From positions 1-14,229 of the forward strand of contig SKYG01000227.1 in assembly GCA_007128045.1 (NCBI GenBank): DNA of 14,229 nucleotides, in the 5' to 3' direction. The stretch is from Bacteroidales bacterium (GTDB taxonomy: Bacteria; Bacteroidota; Bacteroidia; Bacteroidales; UBA7960). The notes beneath the pieces were generated by a model, which was not told the origin of the DNA, did not search any database, and saw only the letters and a program-made list of their open reading frames with translations. The translations under genes were made by a program, and so were the position numbers. This document shows positions 8,440 to 14,229 of this stretch, one piece after another. Every line of letters starts with the position of its first letter. The first letter of the stretch is position 1.

Positions 8440-8646
8440 TTACCCGCCGGAGATCAGGTGTAGCACCACGACCTGGTCGCCATCACGTATTTGAGTGGAA
8501 CCGTACTGCTCTTTCCTAACAAGCTCGCCATTAATTTTCACCACGAGAAACTTAAAAGAAAATTTCTTGTATGCGAGCAACTCATCAACCGTTATTTGCT
8601 GCTTACCGACGATCTCTTCTGCTCTGTTATTTAATACTATATGCAT
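8440..8646 (-). CDS. thiS: ThiS-like sulfur carrier protein
   Basis: A 68-residue protein of the beta-grasp ubiquitin-like fold. ThiS carries sulfur as a C-terminal thiocarboxylate for building the thiazole ring of thiamine. The C-terminal Gly-Gly needed for adenylation and sulfur transfer is present (VVVLHLISGG), preceded by the family string VKINGELVRKEQY...RDGDQV. No other thi gene (thiC, E, F, G, H) lies in the window, so its partners must be elsewhere. A MoaD-like or other sulfur-carrier role is less likely given the length and the INGELVxxxxY pattern. The start ATG lies in the first unit of a 19-bp tandem repeat. It may be co-transcribed with the DUF7935-like gene 99 bases upstream. Confidence 0.87.
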   Translation of the reverse strand: MHIVLNNRAEEIVGKQQITVDELLAYKKFSFKFLVVKINGELVRKEQYGSTQIRDGDQVVVLHLISGG

Positions 8647-8732
8647 CTTCTAATGGTATGTGCAACTTCTAATGGTATGTGCAACTTTAATTGGTATATG
8701 CATCTTCTAATGGCATATACATCTTCGATGGT
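8639..8732. repeat. 19-bp tandem repeat, five units, over the thiS start
   Basis: Five head-to-tail units: 8639-8657, 8658-8676, 8677-8695, 8696-8714 and 8715-8732 (the last is 18 bp). A typical plus-strand unit is ATGTGCAACTTCTAATGGT. Copies 1 and 4 read AGAAGATGCATATA on the minus strand, which is the thiS start-codon context. The minus-strand ATG in copy 4 is 57 bases upstream of the thiS ATG and in frame, but a TAG two codons before thiS closes it. Confidence 0.9.
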
Positions 8733-8745
8733 GGTTTGTATCGAA

Positions 8746-9261
8746 TCAGAATACTTTTGCAGCCTCCCCTTTTAAATAATCCAGGGCTTTCTTTGTGGCC
8801 AGTTTTTCCACACTCATATTGAGGAGCTTGTTGCTAAGATCAGTGGCCGAGGCTTTATCATCCATTTGAGCCACAGAGGTGTTGATTTGGCGTATCATTT
8901 CTTCTTTGGCATTTTTTACCTTTTCCCAGGCCGCTGTTGAAACATATAGTTGCTGTGACAAATTATGGGTATACTCATCACGAATGGTTTGCACCAGGAG
9001 GCGGTGAAAATCTTTGGCAGTCAACTCAGGTTTATGCAAACGCATCACCAGGTTTCCAGGAGAGATACGTTCCAAAAACAATACAATTCGTTCATACGCT
9101 TGAAGTCTGATTGGTAGTGATATACGCATCCTCTCTGCCATAAGCTCCTGAATATGGCGGCCCTTGTCTATTTTCAAAAACTCTTTCAAAAGAAAGTAGG
9201 CCGTAAAAAACACCACTACCGAAGGGATGGTGTACCGGATAACCTCAATGACATTGTTCAT
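8746..9261 (-). CDS. Small membrane-anchored protein, DUF7935-like, function unknown
   Basis: A 171-residue protein with one N-terminal transmembrane helix (about residues 10-29) that ends in a charged KEFLKIDKG stretch, so the rest probably faces the cytoplasm. Residues 30-75 are rich in Arg and Leu (ERMRISLPIRLQAYERIVLFLERI). The C-terminal half is highly charged, helical and possibly coiled-coil. There are no enzymatic motifs. The pattern resembles a Bacteroidota-restricted conserved family that I recall as DUF7935; the family name is from memory and uncertain. The gene is divergent from the aminotransferase and upstream of thiS. No function can be given. Confidence 0.75.
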   Translation of the reverse strand: MNNVIEVIRYTIPSVVVFFTAYFLLKEFLKIDKGRHIQELMAERMRISLPIRLQAYERIVLFLERISPGNLVMRLHKPELTAKDFHRLLVQTIRDEYTHNLSQQLYVSTAAWEKVKNAKEEMIRQINTSVAQMDDKASATDLSNKLLNMSVEKLATKKALDYLKGEAAKVF

Positions 9262-9281
9262 AGGAGCAACATTTTACCTGA

Positions 9282-9314
9282 CAAAGATACAGTCTTTGTG
9301 GTTATTTTGCTAAA
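9282..9314 (-). promoter_or_regulatory. Predicted promoter of the DUF7935-like gene
   Basis: On the minus strand a perfect -7 box TATCTTTG (TAnnTTTG) lies at 9289-9282. A TTTA box lies at 9314-9311, with a 21-base spacer. Transcription would begin near 9275, about 15 bases before the ATG. Supported by pattern and position only. Confidence 0.5.
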
Positions 9315-9427
9315 TTTGCCGCAGAATTCAATTGCAAACAATCTGTAACCATAAATATACATCTCAACAAGCTGACGGTTAATAAATAGCAGATGTCTTT
9401 TCAGGAAGTATAACCATTTTTTTGACT

Positions 9428-10627
9428 ATGAGCATATTATCCGACCGAATCAATAAAGTGTCTGAGTCAGAAACCCTCGCCATGAGCAGAAAGAGCCGTG
9501 AGCTGAGGGCCTTGGGTCATCAGGTAATTAACCTGAGTATTGGTGAACCTGATTTTTTTACTCCCGATAACATCAAACATGCTGCAAAAGAGGCTGTTGA
9601 TCAAAACAATTCTTTTTATACCCCGGTAAATGGTACCCTGGAACTCAGGGAAGCCATTTGCGCAAAATTGAAACGCGACAATCATCTGGAATACACACCC
9701 GAACAGGTAGTTGTATCTACCGGTGCCAAGCAATCAATTGCCAACGCGGTACTTTGTCTGGTGAATCCGGGAGATGAAGTTATTGTACCCACCCCTTTCT
9801 GGGTTAGTTACAGAGAGATCATACGAATGGCAGAAGGAAAGGAGGTATATGTTAAGTCGCACATAGAGAATCAGTTTAAGATCACCCCTGCAGAGCTTGA
9901 GAAGTCAATAACCTCAAAAAGCAAGCTGTTCATCTTTTCCAGTCCGTGTAACCCATCTGGCAGTGTCTATTCCTATGATGAGCTTAAAGGTTTAGCCGCG
10001 GTATTTGCCAGACATCCACATGTGTATATCTTGTCGGATGAGATTTATGAACATATCAACTTCTCTGGAAAGCATGAAAGCATCGCTCAGTTTGAAGCCG
10101 TTCGCGACAGGGTGATCCTGGTAAATGGCGTTTCAAAAGGATTTGCCATGACAGGATGGCGGATTGGATATATGGCAGCACAGGCAGAGATCGCACAGGC
10201 ATGCACCAAGCTTCAGGGTCAGATCACTTCGGGAACCAGTGCCATATCGCAGAAAGCAGCTGTAGAAGCAATGAATACAGACCCTTCTGAAACTAAAGAA
10301 ATGCTTCGCACATTCCGCGAACGTCGCGACCTGGTAATCTCTCTGGTCAATGAAATACCAGGTATAGAAACCTACGTTCCTATGGGTGCTTTTTATCTGT
10401 TTCCAAATGTAAAGCATTACTTTGGCACCTCCAACGGAGAGACAGTAATCAACAACAGCAACGACTTATGCATGTATTTGCTGAATCAAGCTTACGTGGC
10501 CATGGTGCCGGGTGAGGCATTCGGAGATCCCGACTGCGTAAGGATATCCTATGCCGCTTCAAGCGACTTGCTAATAGAAGCCGTAAAACGTGTCAAAGAG
10601 GCACTAGCCACTTTAAAAAAAGCGTAG
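9428..10627 (+). CDS. aspC: PLP-dependent class I/II aminotransferase, aspartate aminotransferase-like
   Basis: A 399-residue cytoplasmic enzyme of the fold-type I aminotransferases, closest in pattern to the Ib aspartate aminotransferases; it probably moves amino groups between aspartate (or a related amino acid) and 2-oxoglutarate. The PLP lysine is K237 in SKGFAMTGWRIGY. Other active-site residues are in STGAKQ (97-102), N175 in NPSG, D204 and Y207 in SDEIYE, and R372 in VRISYA, which binds the substrate carboxylate. The N-terminal INLSIGEPDF is typical. The ATG at 9428 is preferred over the in-frame TTG two codons earlier. Substrate choice (aspartate, aromatic, or prephenate) cannot be settled by reading alone. 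It is followed 122 bases later by the heptose kinase gene. Confidence 0.93.
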   Translation: MSILSDRINKVSESETLAMSRKSRELRALGHQVINLSIGEPDFFTPDNIKHAAKEAVDQNNSFYTPVNGTLELREAICAKLKRDNHLEYTPEQVVVSTGAKQSIANAVLCLVNPGDEVIVPTPFWVSYREIIRMAEGKEVYVKSHIENQFKITPAELEKSITSKSKLFIFSSPCNPSGSVYSYDELKGLAAVFARHPHVYILSDEIYEHINFSGKHESIAQFEAVRDRVILVNGVSKGFAMTGWRIGYMAAQAEIAQACTKLQGQITSGTSAISQKAAVEAMNTDPSETKEMLRTFRERRDLVISLVNEIPGIETYVPMGAFYLFPNVKHYFGTSNGETVINNSNDLCMYLLNQAYVAMVPGEAFGDPDCVRISYAASSDLLIEAVKRVKEALATLKKA

Positions 10628-10749
10628 TGTTGCTTTTCTACAGGCATACTTCTGACAACACGCTTCAATACACAGTAAACAGCTTTCACTAGGCAGAAAA
10701 AAAAGATCATCAGGCAGGCAAACCTGAAACGATACAAAAAAAATCAGGA

Positions 10750-11766
10750 ATGACGGACAAAGCATCTATACAGAAAATATTTGATTCTTTTGTTGGTAAA
10801 AGGATACTGGTTATTGGTGATGTAATGATCGATTCCTATTTATGGGGTAAGGTAGACCGTATCTCTCCCGAGGCGCCCGTACCGGTTGTGGCTCTTAACA
10901 GAAGAGAGTACCGTCTTGGAGGTGCTGCCAATGTAGCCCTGAATATCAGAAATCTTGGCGGGGTTCCCATCCTTTGCTCTGTCATTGGAGAAGATGATAA
11001 GGGGAAAGTTTTTCTGGATTTGTTGGACAAACAAGACTTGCCATCACAGGGAATCATTTCGAGTGATGAAAGAATTACCACCGTCAAGTTCAGGATTATT
11101 GGCAATAACGCCCAGATGCTCAGGGTAGATGAAGAAAATCAGGACAATCTGACATCTTCAGAACACAAGGCATTGTACACAACCATTAAAGATCATATCG
11201 AAAAAGAACAGATCGACGCCATCGTATTTGAAGATTATGACAAGGGGGTTATCACACCTGAACTAATTAAAAAGACCGTTGGCCTGGCCAGGAAAACCAA
11301 TATTCCTGTTGCAGTTGATCCCAAGAAAAAAAATTTCTGGAACTACCACGACGTAGACCTCTTTAAACCCAACCTCAAAGAACTGAAGGAAGGGCTTAAA
11401 ATGGACCATATACCATCAGACATTGCCGAACTTCGCACAGCAGTTTCTGAGCTACAGAATCGTCTGAAAGGCCGCATCATTATGGTTACCCTCTCTGATA
11501 AGGGATTGTATTATTATCAATACGGAGAACAGGGAGATGGTGATGACGCTTTGATTCCTGCAAGCGTCAGAGCCATCGCAGATGTGTCTGGGGCCGGAGA
11601 TACCGTGATTGGCACTGCCGTACTATGCCTGGCGGTTCATGCTCCCGTCAGACTGATGGCTACACTGTGTAACCTGGCAGGAGGGCTGGTATGTGAACAT
11701 GTTGGCGTGGTTCCAGTGGATAGAGAACGGTTGATGCTGGAAGCATTCAAATATTTTGGTTCATGA
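10750..11766 (+). CDS. rfaE1: D-glycero-beta-D-manno-heptose-7-phosphate kinase (PfkB family)
   Basis: A 338-residue ribokinase-like sugar kinase that phosphorylates heptose-7-phosphate at C1 on the route to ADP-heptose, the LPS inner-core heptose donor. The HldE N-domain signature spans residues 23-46 (GDVMIDSYLWGKVDRISPEA...). It is followed by GGAANVALN (57-65), DPKKKN (190-195) and the PfkB active-site motif DVSGAGDT (278-285) with catalytic D284. The cytidylyltransferase domain found fused in E. coli HldE is absent, so this is the kinase-only form and the nucleotidyltransferase must be encoded elsewhere. It shares ATGA with pdxH downstream. A related sugar kinase is possible but the motifs favour heptose. 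Confidence 0.92.
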   Translation: MTDKASIQKIFDSFVGKRILVIGDVMIDSYLWGKVDRISPEAPVPVVALNRREYRLGGAANVALNIRNLGGVPILCSVIGEDDKGKVFLDLLDKQDLPSQGIISSDERITTVKFRIIGNNAQMLRVDEENQDNLTSSEHKALYTTIKDHIEKEQIDAIVFEDYDKGVITPELIKKTVGLARKTNIPVAVDPKKKNFWNYHDVDLFKPNLKELKEGLKMDHIPSDIAELRTAVSELQNRLKGRIIMVTLSDKGLYYYQYGEQGDGDDALIPASVRAIADVSGAGDTVIGTAVLCLAVHAPVRLMATLCNLAGGLVCEHVGVVPVDRERLMLEAFKYFGS

Positions 11767-12410
11767 TGATCAAAAAAGACCTTACCGGATTAAGGCAGGA
11801 ATATGCAGCCGTAAGCTTGTATGAACATACAGCACACAGCAATCCGTTTATTCAGTTCGCCAACTGGCTTGACCAGGCAATCATGGCAGAGTTACCCGAG
11901 CCTAACGCCATGACACTGGCAAGCGTCGACCACCATGGAAAGCCTCACGCCAGGGTGGTATTGCTCAAAGAACTTGACGAACGGGGTTTCGTGTTTTACA
12001 CCAATTACAATAGCAACAAAGGTCAGGAGCTGAATAGAAACCCGCATGCCGCTTTGGTTTTTCTGTGGCTGGAGTTGCATCGGCAGGTCAGGGTGGAAGG
12101 CTTGGTAGAAAAAGTGCCGGAAAACGATTCCGACACCTATTTCGCATCCCGTCCGGTAAGTAGCCAGCTTGGTGCCATCGCGTCACCACAAAGCACCGTG
12201 ATACGTTCAAGAGACTCCCTTGAAAAACAATTCGAAACCATAAAAGCAACTCTGACAGGCAAAGCAATCAAGCGGCCTGATCACTGGGGCGGATACCGTC
12301 TGATACCTGACCGTTTCGAGTTCTGGCAAGGCAGAGAGAACAGGTTACACGACAGGCTGCTGTATGTTAGTGGCAAGGATGGATGGACCATCAGCAGGCT
12401 GGCACCGTGA
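11763..12410 (+). CDS. pdxH: Pyridoxamine/pyridoxine 5'-phosphate oxidase
   Basis: A 215-residue FMN enzyme that oxidises pyridoxamine- or pyridoxine-phosphate to pyridoxal phosphate (PLP). Nearly every family motif is intact: ARVVLLK (63-69), YTNYNSNKG (79-87), ELHRQVRVEG (104-113), SRPVSSQLGA (129-138), RPDHWGGYRLIP (171-182), FWQGRENRLHDR (187-198) and the C-terminal RLAP. Two adjacent ATG codons (11763, 11766) make the start uncertain by one residue. The first overlaps the stop of the heptose kinase by 4 bp, implying coupling. An interspersed repeat begins two bases after its stop codon. Its product PLP is the cofactor of the aminotransferase two genes upstream. Confidence 0.98.
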   Translation: MMIKKDLTGLRQEYAAVSLYEHTAHSNPFIQFANWLDQAIMAELPEPNAMTLASVDHHGKPHARVVLLKELDERGFVFYTNYNSNKGQELNRNPHAALVFLWLELHRQVRVEGLVEKVPENDSDTYFASRPVSSQLGAIASPQSTVIRSRDSLEKQFETIKATLTGKAIKRPDHWGGYRLIPDRFEFWQGRENRLHDRLLYVSGKDGWTISRLAP

Positions 12411-12412
12411 AG

Positions 12413-12461
12413 ATTGTTGAATTGTTGTAGGGACTGGACTGGGGCTGTCCAAATGTTGAAT
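12413..12461 (+). repeat. Interspersed hairpin repeat, copy B (degenerate)
   Basis: Begins two bases after the pdxH stop with ATTGTTGAATTGTTGTAG. The 20-bp core GGACTGGACTGGGGCTGTCC (12431-12450) follows, and a short TGTTGAAT after that. Compared with copy A the stem has lost two pairs (only GGAC/GTCC and one inner pair remain), so this copy probably no longer folds well. Shares GTTGTAGGGAC with copy A. Confidence 0.7.
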
Positions 12462-12626
12462 AAAACAGTAAACAATAACAGAAAGTTTAAAGCGTTAAAT
12501 ATTACGAACCAATTATTAGTACAGGCTCTCACCGTGAATAGTAAAACACACATATTTTCATCGGTCAGTAATATGATTAAATCATTCAAATGGAACCCTT
12601 TACGCATTGAAGAATCCATATTTGAC
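12462..12626. other. Intergenic region upstream of porT, no gene seen
   Basis: Together with repeat copy B this makes a 216-base gap between pdxH and porT. It is AT-rich and holds no convincing promoter: TATTTG just before the porT start does not fit TAnnTTTG. The plus-strand frame of porT happens to be open through the whole gap from a TTG inside the repeat, adding 71 codons with no signal-peptide or family features, so this is read as non-coding leader. Confidence 0.5.
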
Positions 12627-13349
12627 ATGCACGTCATCAGGGTCTCATTGGTCATTATATCGTTGCTATGCCTTTTTTCATCAGTAGCCATGTCGCAGCG
12701 GAAGGCATTCGGTTATCAAAACCTGCAGGAGCACGATGACAAGCGCTACCATTTTGGTTTCTCGCTGGGCGTAAACAAAATGGGGTTTGCGATAAAACCA
12801 AACACTGACGACTTTGAGTTTAACTATACCCTTCCTGAGCCAGATTATGGCTTTCATATCGGCATTGTATCCAACCTCAAGCTGGCCAGGTTGTGGGATC
12901 TGCGGTTTGTTCCTACATTGTCGTTTGGCGACAGGTATATCTATTACCACGACTATGGGGAAGGATTCATAAAGGACAGTCCTGACAGAAGTGGTGTTTT
13001 CGACCCGACATTATTGGAATTCCCCCTGCACCTAAAGTTCAAGTCTGTCAGGATGACCAACACCAGGGTGTATCTGATAGGCGGGTTAAAATACAGTTAC
13101 GACCTGGCCTCTATCGAGGAGGGTACGGGAGAGGAAATATTGATTCGTGTGGCACGCAACGATTTTCACTATGAGATGGGCGTGGGATTCGACTATTACT
13201 TTTATTATTTTAAGTTCTCCGCCGAGTTAAAGGCTTCTTTTGGGATGGCCAACCTTGCCCGAAAAGGAGAAGATCGTTACCAACGTTACTTCTCCTCCAT
13301 CGACCGGCTCAACTCTCAGTCTATCATGATCTCCTTTCTTTTCGAATAG
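12627..13349 (+). CDS. porT: PorT family protein, type IX secretion / gliding component
   Basis: A 240-residue exported protein resembling PorT/SprT, which is required for T9SS secretion in Porphyromonas and Flavobacterium and is predicted to be an outer-membrane beta-barrel. From the ATG at 12627 there is a clear signal peptide (MHVIRVSLVIISLLCLFSSV, with cleavage near AMSQ). The conserved start of the mature protein follows (FGYQNLQEHDDKRYHFGFSL, about residues 28-47), then LRFVPTLSFG, LLEFPLHLKFKS and GGLKYSYDLAS, and a C-terminal aromatic residue (SFLFE) as in barrels. Length agrees with known PorT at about 240 residues. Alternating hydrophobic strands fit a barrel of about eight strands (inference). 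Its last 34 bases overlap the convergent methyltransferase gene. Confidence 0.9.
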   Translation: MHVIRVSLVIISLLCLFSSVAMSQRKAFGYQNLQEHDDKRYHFGFSLGVNKMGFAIKPNTDDFEFNYTLPEPDYGFHIGIVSNLKLARLWDLRFVPTLSFGDRYIYYHDYGEGFIKDSPDRSGVFDPTLLEFPLHLKFKSVRMTNTRVYLIGGLKYSYDLASIEEGTGEEILIRVARNDFHYEMGVGFDYYFYYFKFSAELKASFGMANLARKGEDRYQRYFSSIDRLNSQSIMISFLFE

Positions 13350-13858
13350 AAGTCCCATATCACCATACCGGCGGTAACGGAGATATTCAATGAATGTTTG
13401 GTGCCAAATTGCGGTATCTCGATACAGCCATCACAAACCTCCAGCACCTTTTCATCCACCCCCTTCACTTCGTTGCCAAACACCAGGGCATATTGTTGAT
13501 CTATTTTGGGCTGAAACAAGGCAAGGTCAATACTGTTGGATGTCTGTTCAAGTGCCCACACATGATACCCTTCCTGTTTCAAAAGGCTTACAGCTTCTGA
13601 GGTATCCTGGAAATACTTCCACATAACACTCTCCGTCGCGCCAAGCGCGGTTTTGTGTATCTCACGGTGAGGTGGTGTGGCCGTAATGCCACAAAGGTAT
13701 ATGCCTTCCAGCAAAAATGCATCTGCCGTACGGAACACCGACCCGATGTTCATCATGCTACGAACATTGTCCAGCACAAGGATCAAAGGAAATTTCTTTG
13801 ATTCCCGAAACAACTCCGGGGTCTTGCGACCCAACTCATCCATGCTAAGTTTTTTCAT
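13316..13858 (-). CDS. TrmH/SpoU-family RNA 2'-O-methyltransferase
   Basis: A 180-residue S-adenosylmethionine-dependent methyltransferase of the SPOUT (trefoil-knot) class that probably methylates a ribose 2'-OH of tRNA or rRNA. Motif 1 is NIGSVFRTADAF (37-48, with N37 and R43), motif 2 is LVFGNEVKGV (125-134, with E130), and motif 3 is IPQFGTKHSLNISVTAG (148-164, with N158). These three build the SAM knot and active site. It is the short form with no N-terminal RNA-binding L30e-like domain. The target (for example tRNA G18 or an rRNA site) cannot be told from sequence. Its 3' end overlaps porT by 34 bp tail-to-tail. Confidence 0.94.
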   Translation of the reverse strand: MKKLSMDELGRKTPELFRESKKFPLILVLDNVRSMMNIGSVFRTADAFLLEGIYLCGITATPPHREIHKTALGATESVMWKYFQDTSEAVSLLKQEGYHVWALEQTSNSIDLALFQPKIDQQYALVFGNEVKGVDEKVLEVCDGCIEIPQFGTKHSLNISVTAGMVIWDFYSKRKEIMID

Positions 13859-13861
13859 CGA

Positions 13862-13887
13862 CTTTCAGACTTTCAGACCTTTCAGAC
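13862..13887. repeat. Short CTTTCAGAC tandem repeat in the trmH-like leader
   Basis: Three units, CTTTCAGAC, TTTCAGAC and CTTTCAGAC, lie just upstream of the methyltransferase start. The last unit runs into the diverged repeat core at 13878-13907. Confidence 0.7.
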
Positions 13888-13907
13888 AGGTACAGCCCTA
13901 TACCTGC
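13878..13907 (-). repeat. Diverged core of the interspersed repeat, copy D
   Basis: Thirty bases align with 13923-13952 at a 45-base offset, with about 24 of 30 identical by eye. It keeps an inverted pair CAGGTA (13887-13892) and TACCTG (13901-13906) with an 8-base loop. The stem bases differ from copy C yet still pair, which suggests the fold, not only the sequence, is kept. Confidence 0.6.
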
Positions 13908-13922
13908 AGATACATATTTCAA

Positions 13923-13999
13923 CCTTTCGGACAGGCCCAGCCCTGTCCCTACCATTGTTAAACAATTCAACAACTCAACAATTCAACAATTCAACAACC
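13923..13999 (-). repeat. Interspersed hairpin repeat, copy C, with five 8-bp units
   Basis: The core at 13929-13948 is a hairpin: GGACAGG, loop CCCAGC, CCTGTCC. Five 8-bp units of the CAACAATT type follow (13960-13999). Read on the minus strand, in the direction of the sirtuin gene, the order is TTGAATTG-type units, then GTAGGGACAGG, loop, CCTGTCC. This is the same order as in copies A and B relative to their upstream genes. The units run into the sirtuin 3' end. Confidence 0.8.
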
Positions 14000-14229
14000 A
14001 ATTTAGGCGTTCCTTTCCCGGCTTTTTCTTTAATGAAGGTGAGGTTCGGTATATGTGACACCCCCAACTCACCAGGGTCGATCAGGTATACAGGCACCCC
14101 GGGGCTGACATATTCTACCAGACTGGCTGCAGGGTATACATTCAGCGAGGTGCCTATGATCAGGTAAATATCAGCTTCTGAAGACAAAGTAGCTGCCGCC
14201 GGTATCATGGGTACCATTTCACCGAACCA
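13975..14229 (-). CDS. cobB: NAD-dependent protein deacylase (sirtuin), C-terminal part
   Basis: The last 84 residues of a Sir2/CobB-family enzyme that removes acyl groups from lysines using NAD+. The frame is open to the window edge, so the N-terminal part, including the Rossmann GAGIS region, zinc cysteines and catalytic His, lies outside. Visible are WFGEMVP at the edge, the NAD-binding GTSLNVYPAASL string, and VYLIDPGE. The WFGE motif favours the CobB/SIRT5-like class. The closing residues V-E-L-L-N-C are written by the interspersed repeat units that contain the stop codon, so the natural C-terminus may have been altered or extended by a few residues. Confidence 0.93.
   Translation of the reverse strand, partial: WFGEMVPMIPAAATLSSEADIYLIIGTSLNVYPAASLVEYVSPGVPVYLIDPGELGVSHIPNLTFIKEKAGKGTPKLVVELLNC

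Noticed and set aside
8639..8732. Possible CRISPR array
   Set aside because: The 19-bp units are directly adjacent with no unique spacers, and no cas gene is in the window.
9311..9318. TAAATTTG as a -7 box for the aminotransferase
   Set aside because: The box matches TAnnTTTG, but there is no TTTG at the right distance, and the leader would be about 100 bases; not strong enough to list.
10627..10661. GTGTTG / CAACAC stem after the aminotransferase as a terminator
   Set aside because: The 6-bp stem has a loop of more than 20 bases and no T tract; likely chance.
10701..10749. Small inverted repeat TCAGG / CCTGA before the heptose kinase
   Set aside because: Only a 5-bp stem between A-rich runs; no support for a regulatory role.
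12281..12691. Minus-strand open frame of 136 codons across pdxH, the gap and porT
   Set aside because: It crosses the 3' end of pdxH and the signal-peptide region of porT, both well supported, and has no recognisable domain.

Overview
The window looks like chromosomal DNA of a Bacteroidota species, probably a Bacteroidales-like lineage. Three things suggest this: it carries two type IX secretion system (T9SS) proteins, a Plug-family protein and PorT; the best promoters fit the Bacteroidota form (a -7 box TAnnTTTG about 19-21 bases after a TTTG/TTTA box); and start codons lack clear Shine-Dalgarno sequences. Gene content is mostly core metabolism. No phage, transposase, CRISPR array, rRNA or tRNA was seen.

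Region 1 (17-6923, minus strand) is a complete nqrABCDEF operon for the sodium-pumping NADH:quinone oxidoreductase, with a cation diffusion facilitator (CDF) exporter as its last gene, joined to nqrF by a TAATG overlap. The visible cofactor residues are intact: both FMN-binding threonines (NqrB, NqrC), the paired intramembrane cysteines of NqrD and NqrE, and the 2Fe-2S, FAD and NADH motifs of NqrF. A good promoter lies just upstream of nqrA.

Region 2 (6959-9314) holds a divergent T9SS Plug-like gene on the plus strand, then on the minus strand a ThiS-like sulfur carrier and a small membrane-anchored protein resembling DUF7935. Between them lie a hairpin-bearing interspersed repeat and a 19-bp tandem repeat that copies the thiS start-codon context.

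Region 3 (9428-12410, plus strand) holds a class I aminotransferase, a heptose-7-phosphate kinase (ADP-heptose / LPS core pathway) and pyridoxamine phosphate oxidase (PLP synthesis). The last two overlap by 4 bp.

Region 4 (12411-14229) holds porT on the plus strand, overlapping tail-to-tail with a TrmH/SpoU-type RNA methyltransferase, and then the C-terminal part of a CobB-type sirtuin cut by the window edge.

The most unusual signal is non-coding. A small interspersed repeat, made of TTGAATTG units followed by GTAG and a GGACAGG/CCTGTCC hairpin, sits at or inside the 3' ends of three genes (Plug, pdxH, cobB), with a diverged fourth core near trmH. It supplies the last codons of two of these genes. 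No clearly new multi-gene system was found.
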